Notes under the pieces: generated by a model
The model's input: only the letters and a program-made list of their open reading frames with translations
What the model was told of the DNA's origin: nothing
Database searches by the model: none
Part shown: positions 1 through 10,739 of the stretch, one piece after another
How the letters are laid out: each line of letters opens with the position of its first letter
Position numbering within the stretch: position 1 is the first letter of the stretch
Position numbers and translations under genes: made by a program
Origin: Tetrapyrgos nigripes
Lineage: Eukaryota > Basidiomycota > Agaricomycetes > Agaricales > Campanellaceae
Assembly (NCBI GenBank): GCA_013368315.1
Contig: JAACJM010000027.1
Location: forward strand, 579,107 to 643,106
Reading direction: 5' to 3'
Length of the DNA stretch: 64,000 nt

Positions 1-331
1 CAGCCTATCTGTACTTCCAAGCAAGCAAAGGTCGTGCGTTACCTGCGATGTTTTTATGTTCTATTACTGACTTCTATGTTTTGGTTCAGCTGTGACCTCT
101 CCCGATCCAAACACGGCTTTTATGCCTATATGTCATAAAGGGACAGTGGAAATGGCCTCTGCCATTCTTCATTGTCTTTTCGGTCCCCATTCAGGGCCCT
201 GCCACACGTCGAAGAGTTCGCCACTCCGTCTGCACATTTCTACTTTTAACCGCCACTTTACGTGCCTCCCTGCGAAGTATGCTGGATTGACTGCCATGGT
301 GCCCCTTCATTCATATACCCCTCTATTTTAG

Positions 332-1116
332 GACCCAGACTACTCAATCGGCGTCCAAGCCTTCAAAGAAAAGGTGCATTTACAGTTGGCTGACTGGCAG
401 GTGCAGTTGGAGGACAGTCAGAGGACCGCGCAGACCTTGAATGCGCAATTGAAGGACAGTCAGAGGACCATGGAATTCTTGCAGGCGCAAAAAGCGAGTC
501 TCTGATGCTTCCCTCTCCTTTCAGAAGTATTGATACCTAGCTTTTATTCAGCAACAAGACAACGAAACCATTGGAAACCTGGAATCTCAGGTCGACCAAC
601 TTCAGCAGCAGCTGGCAGACTCCAGAACCTTCCATGAGGACCACTTGCGAGAATGTCGAGTGATGAGTGATAGTATGTTCCTCTCTCTGTCTCTATTTAA
701 TGTAGCATATGTTGAAGCCCTTCAGTTTCATTATCTCTCGCTATGAAATGTGTTTTTCTCCATCTTCACGTCGTGCTCTCAACATCCTCAAACACCCACC
801 TTTATTCGCCAGCTTCAACTGTAGCTCAATGGCAAACTCAGGAATTGTCTGATGTCCGTGAAAGGCTCCAGGGCGAGCAGAACGAAAGAAGCAAGCTGGG
901 AAGTCAACTAAAAGCAAGAACTGCTACTGTGAAGGTGTGTATGCTTTCATACGGTCGATCTTTTGTTGACTCTCTGGTCCAGGCCTTCGAAAAAGAGATT
1001 GCCTCTCTTCAAGAACAAACTGCCAATAACATTAATCTGTATGAAAATTTGAAGCAAGAGCAGTCCAAAAGAAAAGAATTGGCAAACCAACTCCAGGCCG
1101 AGCATCGTAAATCGCA
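332..1116 (+). CDS. Coiled-coil protein, exon fragments
   Basis: I do not recognise this gene. Four stretches separated by intron-like sequence read as strongly polar, glutamine- and glutamate-rich heptad protein: about 332-504, 550-674, 825-932 and 981-1116. Each is preceded by a pyrimidine-AG and followed by a GT-like donor or a stop. Typical segments are QLADWQVQLEDSQRT, NLESQVDQLQQQLAD and NLKQEQSKRKELANQLQAE, which predict a long coiled coil. The first exon runs into TGA near 505, so the splice pattern there is unresolved or the gene is broken. The 5' end may lie outside the window. It could be the remains of a cytoskeletal or golgin-like protein; no catalytic domain is visible. Confidence 0.45.
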
Positions 1117-1207
1117 GGTGTGTATCTTTTCGCCGTTTGACATTTATTGATCTGTTTTTGCTCACCTTTTCACTGTTTACTGTCCAGGAGAACCACGACA
1201 GAGCTTT

Positions 1208-2620
1208 TCTGGATGATTACTGATATGCTTCCCTGTAGATTATGGTCTGGGCCTGGACAGTGGTGTTTCCTGCTATGATCTATGGAACGGTTAGCTTTGC
1301 TGACCCCCATGACGAAAAGTCATGGATCTTCCATATGGTCTACTACCTACACCGGCCAAGAATGGAGTTTACTACAAAACAACTAGGTATGTCATTTGCA
1401 GTATTTTCTTGCTAAGTACTGTCACTCAAGTCTTACAGGTTTCTGTCGGCAATTTCTAGACTTTTAGCGACTTTGTTTTATTCGTTGCGTGAGTCCTGGC
1501 TTGGCCAGCACTTGACACAGGCTTGGCCCTGTGTCTTTAGCCAACTTGGTTGGTCACACAACTCCCTCTTTTTCGTTTTACAGATCACATTCTGGACTTT
1601 TTGCAATCTGAAGACTTTGACAAGATTGAGGGTGTCAACTGTGTACGTTCTTTTGGCACATCTTTTTGGCATCTTTTCTGGATGATTATTGATATGCTTT
1701 CCTGTAGGTTACGGACTACTGGACTGGACGGTGGTGTTTCCTGCTATGATCTATGGAACGGTTAGCTTTGCTGACCCCCATGACGAAAAGTCGTGGATCT
1801 TCCATACGGTCTACTATCTACACTGGCCAAGAACGGAGTTTACTACAAACCAACTAGGTATGTCATTTGCAGCATTTTCTTGCTAAGTACTGTCACTCAA
1901 GTCTTACCGGTTTCTGTCGGCAATTTCAAGGCTTTGGGCGACTTTTATCTTACTCACTGTGTGAGTCCTGGGTTGGTCAGCACTCGACACAGGCTTGGTC
2001 CGTGCCTTTAGCCAACTTTGTTGACTATACGAGTCCCTTTGCTTTCGTTTTTGCATGTCGGTCGCGAGCCATAGTCAGGCTTGGTTCTGTATCTATGGCC
2101 AACTCGGTTGGCCACACACTTCCGTCTTTACAGACTGCATTCTGAATTTTTGGCAATATCAGCACTTTGGACGAGATCGTCAACTGCGTTCATTTGTTGG
2201 GTACGTCTTTCTCGGCTTTCTTTGTGAATGACTGACTGATATCTGTCTCCAGGCTACTGGCTAATTGATTTGATGCCAGTGGTATAATCGATATAAACGT
2301 CTAAAGATTGCAGACTAAGAGACCCATTGATGCCGGTGGTGCTATGATCTACGGAACAGTTAGCTTTGCTGACCCCCATGACGCAAAGTTATGGATCTTC
2401 TGTACGGTCAGACAAACAGTCATGGATTTTCTGAAAGATCTACGACCTCCACCGGCCAAGGCAAGAGGTGACTGGAATCCACATTGGTACGTCCTTTTCA
2501 GATTTTTCTTGCTACTATCACCAATTTTCACTTATTACTTGTAAAGATATTGCTCTGGGCAACTTTGACACCTTGACCAGATTGAGGATGTTTGCACACA
2601 TCATTTTGGTAGGTCTACGT
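1208..2620 (+). repeat. Three-copy decayed tandem repeat (period about 470 bp)
   Basis: The same block occurs at about 1208-1670, 1677-2215 and 2330-2620, the third shortened. Each copy carries an exon-like stretch that reads AMIYGTVSFADPHD followed by WIF, then a splice-like region, then a second exon-like stretch beginning near a TTTACAG acceptor and ending near a GTACGT donor (1583-1650, 2130-2200, 2545-2610). Copies 1 and 2 are near-identical over about 270 bases and copy 3 is clearly diverged. This looks like tandem duplication of an exon pair in the coiled-coil gene upstream or in a neighbouring gene. I cannot assign a function. Confidence 0.7.
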
Positions 2621-2886
2621 CTCCTTTACTTGACAATCTTTCTCTTATTTCCGTGGAACAATGAATTCGCTGACGAATTTTTCAGGCTTCACTCCTACCC
2701 CCCTCGTCATGTTTATTCACTTAGAGGTGTTTGACACTGGCGCTTATTGCATGGACTCCTCGATCTCTGAGTTCAGAGTCACGCAGACGTTAGCACAGGA
2801 CCAAATCAGTTTATTCGCATGTTTTGACAACACAGTGGTCTTATCACCTCACCTTTCATCAGCGGGGGTCCAAATGCCCCTTCATT

Positions 2887-3332
2887 ATGATACCGTTGAC
2901 TGTGGGGTTAATACACATTGCAGAGCGTGCGGCAATGTTGACCGAGTTTGCGGACAATTTACCACCTGCTGGAATAGAAAATGAAGTGGTGACGATGAAG
3001 AAAGCAACATCGCCAATCCCTGCTCCTCGACTAGTGCTGCAACTTGAATGCGACCCCATCATAGGTCGACGACTCAACACGAAACTCGTACGTTGTTCCC
3101 ACATCAGACAGAAGGCATCTATTTTTCCTTTCATTCCCACTTCAATGGGTGTCGGGTCCTGCATGATCTTCTCAATGACTTCGACCACCTACTTCTCGAA
3201 ATGTGAAGCTATGCTTTGTGTTGCAGTCGACTTCTGTTCGGACTATAGCTGTTGGAGATCGCAGGAAATCCTTCAAGTTTTTCGAGGCTTCGGGAAGAGC
3301 TTTCTCAGAAGGGACTCCCTTTGTCTCAATAG
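2887..3332 (+). CDS. Unknown two-exon gene fragment
   Basis: An open stretch from the ATG at 2887 to 3087 (beginning MIPLTVGLIHIAERAAM) joins in phase across an intron of 3088-3226 (GTACGT to TTGCAG) to 3227-3332 (STSVRTIAVGDRRKSFKFF). That the frame stays open across consensus splice sites supports real coding. A further donor follows at 3333 (GTATGA), and more open sequence runs to about 3433, so a third exon is likely; the LTR element inserted 50 bases further on may have cut the gene. No known domain is recognised. The stretch 2621-2886 before it holds only short open frames I cannot support. Confidence 0.35.
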
Positions 3333-3481
3333 GTATGATAGAGATCGCCAGCATGTTTGCTGATATCAGAGATGATACTCAGAATACTGCTCGCATTCGC
3401 CCATCCACCCATCAGACGTTTGCCTCTCCATAGAAACCATATGCTTTAAGCTATGGCATCCAGAATGTTGCAGTTCATTCC

Positions 3482-4071
3482 TGTCAAGTCCATGCAGATA
3501 CCCAATGCTAGGAAACATCAAGGACCCGGATGGAAGTCTTGAGTGGATTGGATGGAGATTCCGAGTGGATCCAGATAGGAAAGAGCTTATAAAGATGAAT
3601 AAGGATTTCAGTCGGAAAGACTGGGAAGCTCTAGGGAACCATCGAGGAAGGATAGGAGACCAGCTTTGTCAATTTTGCACTTAAGCTATCTACTACAAAT
3701 GTGCTAGCTTAAGTACTACTTCGGGAAGTGTAGGAATAAGATAGGAAAGGATCAGAAATGAAGAGTAATATAACTACAGAAGGAAAGGTGAAGGGAAACG
3801 CCTCCTAAGGAAAGTGGAGTTGTGGATATGAAGTGGAGACGTTGGAGTAGGATTGGAGATGAATCGGAAATGAAGGAATAATCGGAAAGTGATAGGAAAG
3901 TAATGGAAAGTAAGACTGTACTGGAAAGTCATTGGATCCTACTGGAAAGGATCCGGAAAGGACCCTACTGGAAAGGATCTGGACAGGACCCTACTGGAAA
4001 GTACAGGAAAGTGAAGTATAGGAAAGTATCGGAAAGGTATAAGAAGTATAGGGAAGTGCATAGATCTTACA
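3482..4071 (+). repeat. 5' LTR of the GGAAAG-rich element
   Basis: 590 bases, TG...CA ends. It is nearly identical to the LTR at 5577-6185; the visible differences are a handful of substitutions and an extra copy of a short unit (CCTACTGGAAAGGATC-like) in the 3' copy. That high identity implies recent insertion. The first 180 bases are shared with no other place in the window. Confidence 0.92.
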
Positions 4072-4180
4072 GTATCCTCCTCTTAGGCCTCGAGCCCTCG
4101 AGAGGTGTAGGAAAGTATGGGAAAATGCATAGGGTTTACAGTATCCTCCTCTTAGGCCTTGAGCCCGCGAGAGGCATAGG
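4044..4180 (+). repeat. Duplicated LTR end plus primer-site region
   Basis: The junction between LTR end and interior is repeated. About 4044-4110 reads GGGAAGTGCATAGATCTTACA followed by GTATCCTCCTCTTAGGCC and a GAGCCC...GAGAGG palindrome; about 4112-4176 repeats this as GGGAAAATGCATAGGG, TTACA and the same GTATCCTCCTCTTAGGCC. The segment following LTR-terminal TTACA is where a primer-binding site should lie, so the putative site is present twice. I could not match it to a tRNA 3' end. Confidence 0.7.
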
Positions 4181-5576
4181 AAAATGTTAGGAAATACCAG
4201 GAAATGGTCTTGTAGTAAATTTATAAGTAAAAATGTGGAATGGGGTGGAAAGACTTGGAAAGTCGAAAAAAAAATGCAGGAAAGCAAAAATGCGGAATGG
4301 ACTGGAAAGAGTCAGAAAATTGTGGAATGGAGTGGAAAGGATGTGGAAAGATGTGGAAAGTGGAAAGCTATGGAAAGTAGAAAAAAGCGGGATGCAATGG
4401 AGGGATGGAGGGGGTTGGAACAGCGTGGAATGACTTGGGAAGTGAAAGGAAAGAGCCGGAAAGCGAAAATGCGGAATAAACCGGAAAAAGTCGGGAAGGG
4501 AGTGGAACGACATGGAAAGGAAAAAATGCGCAATGGCATGGAAAAGGACTGGAAAGAATTGGAGAAGGAAAAATGTGGAATAGCACGGAATGTATGTAGG
4601 AGGGTTGTGGCACCAGCAAGCAGCTCAGATGAAGCTGTAGGAGTGGCATAAAGCCAAAGAGGAGTTGGAATGGCAGGAAAGCCAGGAGGCATCGGAAAAG
4701 TACCGGATACCAAGGGATTCCACAGTCACACAAAGTGCAAACTAGTGGAGAAGCGCTGAGGAAAATGACAAGTGAAGAAATGGAAGGAGTGTCTTCTTTA
4801 ACCCAGGAAACCAACGGGTTTAAGTGGGAAAGGGTGACGAGATCCAAAATACAACACACAGTCAATTCCTAAAGGAAAGACATGGAAGTCTTGGAAAGGA
4901 ACTGGGCCAGAGGGGATAGGAATGTGGAGGGAATGTCAGGAAAGACATCGGAGGGAAAGGTAAAAATTAACAGTGAAAAAGATGCTATAAAAACCGGAAA
5001 AAAATCGGAAATATATTCCGGAAAGCCCGGAAGCGAGGGGTAAGAATATAGGTCATAAAATGGATCGGAAAATGACCGGAAAAATGACCGGAAAGTCCGG
5101 AATAGTAATGGTAAAAAAAATGTTTTAAAATTAGAGAAAAAAATCGGAAACACTCCGGAAACCTGGGGTAATCAGACTTCAGGAATGAAATGGAGTAAAT
5201 CCTAGGGTCCGGAAAGGAATGGACCCAGGAAGGCACAAAAAACTCGGAATACAACCGGAGTTTTAGGGAAAATAAAGGTCAGTAAACCTAGAAGGAAAAA
5301 AGCTCGGAAAAGTCGGAAACAGTAAGTAAAGAGTGTCCAAAGGCTCCAGAGCCAAAAAAAAAAAGTGCGGGGCATGGAAAGTGCATAAGTGAAGCATACG
5401 AGGATGGCATAGGGAGCAGTGGGAATGGACATTGCAAACTCGGTCACTGCATAACCAGAGTGCAAGGAAGAGGAGAGCCTATGGACAGACTCAATACTCC
5501 GACTGGAGCTTGACCGGAAAGGTGGGAATTCCGATACAAACAGTCATTGACAAGTCAAGGAGGAAGTGCAAAATAC
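4181..5576 (+). other. Purine-rich GGAAA-repeat interior of the LTR element
   Basis: About 1.4 kb in which GGAAA or GGAAT recurs very densely (for example 4233-4570: GTGGAATGG, TGGAAAG, GGAAAGC in loose succession). It is not a strict tandem array; spacing varies between roughly 5 and 20 bases. Open frames on either strand are low-complexity by-products of this bias (lysine/tryptophan/glutamate on +, phenylalanine/serine/proline on -), so I annotate no gene here. Confidence 0.75.
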
Positions 5577-6185
5577 TGTCAAGTCCATGCGGATACCCAA
5601 TGCTAGGAAACACCAAGGACCCGGATGGAAGTCTTGAGTGGATTGGATGGAGATTCCGAGTGGATCCAGATAGGAAAGAGCTTATAAAGATGAATAAGGA
5701 TTTCAGTCGGAAAGACTGGGAAGCTCTAGGGAACCATTGAGGAAGGATAGGAGACCAGCTTTGTCGATTTTGCACTTAAGCTATCTACTACAAATGTGCT
5801 AGCTTAAGTACTACTTCGGGAAGTGTAGGAATAAGATAGGAAAGGATTAGAAATGAAGAGTAATATAACTACAGAAGGAAAGGTGAAGGGAAACGCCTCC
5901 TAAGGAAAGTGGAGTTGTGGATATGAAGTGGAGACGTTGGAGTAGGATTGGAGATGAATCGGAAATGAAGGAATGATCGGAAAGTGATAGGAAAGTAATG
6001 GAAAGTAAGACTGTACTGGAAAGTCATCGGATCCTACTGGAAAGGATCCGGAAAGGACCCTACTGGAAAGGATCTGGAAAGGACCCTACTGGAAAGGATC
6101 CAGACAGCTGGAAAGTACAGGAAAGTGAAGTATAGGAAAGTATCAGAAAGGTATAAGAAGTATAGGGAAGTGCATAGATCTTACA
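5577..6185 (+). repeat. 3' LTR of the GGAAAG-rich element
   Basis: 609 bases starting TGTCAAGTCCATGCGG and ending CTTACA, followed immediately by the target duplication ATTCC. It is about 19 bases longer than the 5' LTR because of an extra short GGAAAGGACCCTACT-type unit in its 3' third. Confidence 0.92.
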
Positions 6186-6385
6186 ATTCCCCGAAGCCCT
6201 CGCAACCACCGCACGCCTGCATTTTACGTTCCTCTACGCGATAGGCTACCTGTCACTGCTTCCTTGGGGCTACATATTGGTATTGTTTGTCACGACACCC
6301 GACGTCAACCCGAGAGATGACATGGAACTTTCTCGTGGATTTGCCCTTCGGGCCACAGGCATTTCAGCCCAATACTGTGCACTAG

Positions 6386-6697
6386 ATGCAGGACATATAT
6401 CCCATAGCCAGCTTTTCAGGGCAAGCTCCGTTTCAAGACATTCTAGCACATGGCTCCCTTGGTGATATGCTCGAGATCAAACGAACTGTCGTTATGCGTA
6501 ACGACAAGACCTGTTTTGAAGGTGAAGGTCCTCGGGCGGTTCAGGAATACATCGACGGTGAGAGGGCCGCTGGTCATTTCGATGGGACATTACGTCCACG
6601 CAGACTGAGCTTTGATCCAGCAGTGTTCCGCTGCACAGCCACAACTTACTCTTTTCCGACGCTGGACGTTGTCTGCGATGATGAGCTCGACATTTGA
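6386..6697 (+). CDS. Unrecognised 103-codon open frame
   Basis: An open frame from ATG at 6386 to TGA at 6695, beginning MQDIYPIASFSGQAPF and ending VVCDDELDI. Composition is that of ordinary soluble protein and the segment TLRPRRLSFDPAVFRC looks non-random, but I recognise no family. The upstream stretch 6191-6385 also contains open sequence in other frames and may be a first exon. It lies immediately downstream of the LTR insertion, so it may be the other half of the gene interrupted at 3481. Confidence 0.3.
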   Translation: MQDIYPIASFSGQAPFQDILAHGSLGDMLEIKRTVVMRNDKTCFEGEGPRAVQEYIDGERAAGHFDGTLRPRRLSFDPAVFRCTATTYSFPTLDVVCDDELDI

Positions 6698-7786
6698 AGA
6701 ACTTTTCACCGCTGCAGAGCTCGACGTCCGGGTCCCAAATGCCAATTCCCTTCAGAAGACAAAGCGGATCCCGATAAATGGCTAGATGACTTGGAGGATT
6801 CTGATAGATCACAGCCGTTTTTCGGTGTGTGTCCTACAAAAAACAATAGGGATTATCCTTCTCATCGAGATGTAAAGATGAACATTTACAAGCAATTCTC
6901 ACCATTCGTCTGCCTGAGATATCCTCAGCGTTGTTGGCAGCGAACACTCCAACAACAATGACAACACCTTCACCCAAACCCACCTCTCAACTCCTCAGAT
7001 CTCTCTTGCATCTTCAAATCGCCTTGGAGGTCTCATATATACCTCAAGCACTTTCCATTGAAGTCTTAAGAGCAGAAGACTCGACCAACAAAGAGTACGA
7101 GCCGCTGTCGAGTCCGCGACCCTTGACACCGACTCCTCGTTCTCCTCGATCAAGTACACTTGCAACATCACTATCATCAGCGGCAGCTTCACTACAGAAC
7201 TTGCCGTACCACCACGTCACACATCACTCAAGAAACCCGTCAATCTCTCTCTTAGCTCGCCCAAATCGCTTGCACCACTTGGGTCGGCTGCTGGAAAGAA
7301 ATAGCCCCATCATCCATCTATTCTTCCTCCAGCCACGCCAAATCCTAAACCCTTCTGGGACCTCGGATGCAAAGTATGTGTTACTTGGAGCTGCAAAGCA
7401 GGGCATTATTCTTGTCAGTGGTGCATCTAGAGGAGTGGTATGGGTCAGAGGCCTGCGAGTGGAGGGAAGAAGGACAATGAAGAGAGTGCAAAGGCTTTGA
7501 AGAAAGGCATGGACAAAGAGAAAGAGTTTTGGAGTCCCGGTGAAAGAGTGTGGGTTGTGGCCTATAGAATGGTTCTTGATATTGGTGAGTTTTCACTTCT
7601 TTTTGTGCTCATCTCGTGTTTTCGAAGCAGCAAAAGCTAATGTTTCTTTTGGGCCATACCGCAGCCTTTCTACGCCTTCCTTTCTCAAGTCCACTCCTCT
7701 GCCTAACCATCTCCACCATCCTACGTGACAAACCCATCACCAGCCTCGACAGATACCTCACCTCTCTCAGTTGCTTGAGGCAAGTA
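6698..7786 (+). other. Coding-like but unassigned stretch
   Basis: Several overlapping open segments are present (6931-7500; a second frame around 7080-7290 encoding serine/threonine-rich protein; 7440-7585 encoding a lysine-rich segment ending WVVAYRMVLDI before a GTGAGT donor at about 7586). The last of these looks like a genuine exon end. They may be upstream exons of the eIF3a relic that follows or of another gene. I cannot assemble one continuous product and recognise no domain. Confidence 0.3.
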
Positions 7787-8640
7787 CTACGCTGTAGTGA
7801 CAATCATCAGCGGGAAATCAGATGAAGAGTTGAGTAAGCTCGCTGGACAGGTGCTCATCAGTGCTCTCGACGTACCTGTCGGTCTTCAGACCGATGAGGA
7901 GGAGGCTAAAGGCAGAGCTACTCGTCTCACTTCATTGCTTGGTCTCACAAAAACACCTACCTGTACTGGGTTGCTCAAGGATGCGGTAAGTCACCTTTCT
8001 TTCTCTTTTGGTTTCTAGCTATATGCTGATGAATACAATACACCTCTCGTGACGTCCTCGAAATCTCACCACCGCATGTCAAACAGCTCTATAACATCCT
8101 TGAAATAACCTTTGACCCCCTTATGTTCTTCTATCACTCCTCTTCTCAAAACACTGTCCTCGACCTCTGATCCCACTTATGCACCTTCCTCCCTCTCCTC
8201 CACCAAGTCCTCCTCTCCCGTCTTCTTTCCCATCTCAGCCAAATTTACTCTTCAATTAAAATCAATAACCATATGCGTCGTGGAGAGTTGAATGTTCGTG
8301 TGGATCATTTGGAGGGATGTATCATACTCATTGATGAGCCATTTGGGAGTGTCAATGAGGACTTTGTTGGTGTGTGTGCAGCTGCGGGCACGTTGTCGTC
8401 GTCTGCTGCGGTTGCTGGGGCGAGTGGAAGTGGAGTTAGGAGTAGAGGAAATGTGCAACCGACATTGTCCGAGTTGATTAGGATGAGGCAATGTAGCGAT
8501 TTGTTTGTACAATCAGTTGAAAGTACTGGAAGAGGGCGAGAAAGATCGAGGAGAAGAGAAGGAGCAAGAGGAACAGCAGAAGGAAAAGTTGAAAGCTTTG
8601 GTTAGTGCCGTTAAGGATGAGAGGAAGGCGCCTGATGGAG
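7787..8640 (+). pseudogene. eIF3 subunit a (TIF32/RPG1) fragment
   Basis: Pieces of translation initiation factor eIF3a, the large PCI-domain scaffold of eIF3, occur in order. About 7790-7986 reads EELSKLAGQVLISALDVPVG, then RLTSLLGLTKTPT and GLLKDA before a GTAAGT donor. About 8080-8170 gives VKQLYNILEITFDPL. About 8175-8500 gives PLLHQVLLSRLLSHLSQIYS then RRGELNVRVDHLEGCI, the C-terminal half of the PCI domain. About 8505-8640 gives a charged coil with KLKALVSAVKDERKA. Roughly 35 residues expected between the winged-helix segments are missing at the NNHMRRGEL join, a stop lies near 8168, and most of the roughly 1000-residue protein is absent. It is therefore a truncated relic, not a working gene. 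Confidence 0.72.
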
Positions 8641-8824
8641 AAGATGAAATCCAGCTTTCTCAGTTTTGTGGTGGATTTATCGACGGTCCAACGCTGCAAG
8701 TTAGGACCTATCAACCAAACTCGGGTTCCAGCTTCTCAGGCATTCTCTTTTTAGGTTGATGGGAATCCGGAAGACAGTATATCCAGCTTTGATACGATAT
8801 ACTGTCGACTACCCGCATGCAGAA

Positions 8825-8973
8825 TGTCTTCAGATTCCTCATATACCTGGCCTCCACCTCGTGTTGTCGATGGCGTCGACCTGAGCAAATTGGACACGGC
8901 CCTGAATGGTACACTTCATCATTCGTTCGTTGTCTGTGAAGCAGCCAAATCCTTGGTCAACGTCAATATGAAG
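8825..8973 (+). CDS. Short unknown exon
   Basis: From ATG at 8825 the frame reads MSSDSSYTWPPPRVVDGVD and continues to NVNMK, ending at a GTATTT donor-like site at 8974. Reading on without splicing adds five residues and a stop at 8989-8991. The protein composition looks natural, but no family is recognised. Confidence 0.3.
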
Positions 8974-8991
8974 GTATTTCGCATCAAGTGA

Positions 8992-10050
8992 TCACCGGAC
9001 GCAGTTGACAGGAAGAGATGGGTTCATTTGGGCTAGTAAATAATGTGCCTCACGTTCATGTTCGTCCTCTGGCTATATTTGATACCTGTGTCTCCTAATG
9101 TGCTTCAAGACTTCTACAGTGATGATAACTGGGAATGCTGGAGGGATAGTCGGTATATTAAAGAGTGGTTGTATATGTAGAACGGCGGAGGAGACCTATT
9201 TAGCCACTCAATCTCAGAGACCCCATCAGTGGAACGGGTACTGCCTCTTCCCAACTCATGTTGTGGAGTGCATACAGGTGCGTTACCCATGTTCTCTGTC
9301 AACTCCTTCACTCACTTTTCGCCTGAAGCTGCAGGAACCTCGTCACCGCCATTCAGGATTTTCTATGGATCTTCTGGTCCCAAGTCTGTTCCTTCTCAGA
9401 CAATTTTGAACCTTCGCTCTATTTCTAGATCTGTGATGGACGTTGTGGTACATGAGCGTTAACCAGGACTCTAGGCTTCAGGGTGCCAAGCTACATGGTA
9501 TTGCATGACTGGTCGCTAGTCACTGGTGTTTCTGACCGTCGGATGTTCTGCTTCAGGCTCTAGTCGTCGGTTGAGTCCTCCATGTCATCCAGTGCTGCCG
9601 TTAGCCGGCTTCAGATCCCCCTAGTCGTTGTTGGAGCCGGGGAATGGTCTTTAGATTGTTGGGCTGGGTTCTGTTCGGATTTTTTGGAGGCTCCAGCCCG
9701 GTTACCAACTCAACGCATCACCTTCCTCTATGTCCATAGATTGTTCTTCTTGCATTCATCCGTAGTTATCGCGTAGTAGAAGCTGTAAGAACATGCACCG
9801 ACATGTCTGCCGTGACAGGAGAGTCGCATCCGTATCGCAAGCCACTCCATTTTTTTTAAATTTCTTGAAAAAAAGTAATACTGTTGTGAGTGTTGGATAT
9901 TGTAATGCACGCTTATACTACCCTGAACCAACCCAAATGCGACGGCCAATTGCTTGACACCGCCGCAATTCAGTGCACACACAATGACATCATTTCTCAC
10001 AGCGTTCTTTTCTTCACTCACCTCCAAATCCACCCTCCCTTTTGCGCCTA
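8992..10050. other. No supportable gene
   Basis: About 1 kb in which I find only short, isolated open frames. Two segments look faintly exon-like (9108-9180, reading DFYSDDNWECWRD; and 9229-9280), but neither connects to anything recognisable. No repeat with terminal structure was found. Confidence 0.4.
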
Positions 10051-10360
10051 ATGGTCATGGATCAGTATGATTTCCTTTGGAATTTGATCATTTTCTGTGT
10101 GGGGATCTTTCTCTGTGGGACACTCTGGCTGAAGCAGAGGGAGGTGCACAGGTGGGTACTTTGGTTCTCTTCTTATTTTTGCCAAATTTACTGATCTCTA
10201 ACCTTTATTCTGTACTCCTAGATTACAAATGGATCTCCAGAAGGCCCAAGAAACCATCCAAAACCTCTGGTGCCTAGCCAGTTCCTTTATGATCAACCCA
10301 ACATGCGTCCTAACCCTTCTACTCCCTCTCCTAGTCGTGGACGTGACACCACCGGCATAG
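10051..10360 (+). CDS. Small two-exon membrane protein
   Basis: ATG at 10051 (a second in-frame ATG at 10057) opens exon 1 to 10151. A GT-AG intron of 70 bases (10152-10221, GTGGGT to TCCTAG) is removed in phase and exon 2 runs to TAG at 10358-10360. The product is about 79 residues: a hydrophobic segment FLWNLIIFCVGIFLCGTLWL near residues 7-26, a basic amphipathic stretch (KQREVHRLQMDLQKAQETI), and a second hydrophobic segment near the C terminus (CVLTLLLPLLVV). This predicts a small protein with two membrane segments and a charged loop. Family unknown. Confidence 0.5.
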
Positions 10361-10377
10361 GACTCAATTCTGAAACT

Positions 10378-10440
10378 GTCTAAAGTCTATGTGAAGACGG
10401 TGAGTAGTGTCTGAAGTCCATGTGAAGACGGTGAGGAAAA
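10378..10440 (+). repeat. Two-copy tandem repeat, unit about 29 bp
   Basis: GTCTAAAGTCTATGTGAAG is followed 29 bases later by GTCTGAAGTCCATGTGAAG, each trailed by ACGGTGAG. It begins in the stop-codon region shortly after the small membrane-protein gene. Confidence 0.7.
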
Positions 10441-10739
10441 TACTGATGCTTTTCAGATTGTTTTTCTTGGACCTGCATATGTGCAGACATTTATTTAACG
10501 GGACCTGAGCACAAACATGTCCAGCGACCCCAAACACTGGGAGGGTACGAACATTGAGTTGGATGTACAAGCATGATATTGATGGAAACTGTGCTCACTG
10601 GGACTTCTAACTACATCTCGATGGACTTAGTATCAGATAGCGAGGCTATCAAATGCTTTCACTACGCTTATCATACATGAAACCGAGCCAAATGTACTGT
10701 ACATATCAACACCTCAACTTCACCTTAAAAGTCCGTGGT

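Larger units (their letters stand above)
3482..6185. mobile_element. Complete non-autonomous LTR retroelement
   Basis: Two direct repeats of about 600 bases (3482-4071 and 5577-6185) begin TGTCAAG and end CTTACA, the canonical TG...CA ends of LTRs. The element is flanked by a perfect 5-base target duplication ATTCC at 3477-3481 and 6186-6190. A purine-rich tract (AAGGAGGAAG, about 5558-5568) lies just before the 3' LTR as expected for a polypurine tract. The 1.5-kb interior encodes no gag or pol motif in any frame, so it must be mobilised in trans (a TRIM/LARD-type element). Its composition is extreme: GGAAAG and close variants recur every few bases on the + strand in both LTRs and interior. 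Strand of transcription is inferred as + from the tract position. Confidence 0.92.

Noticed and set aside
4181..5576. Long open frames on both strands in the GGAAA-rich interior
   Set aside because: They are low-complexity products of the purine bias, overlap in several frames, and contain no gag or pol motif.
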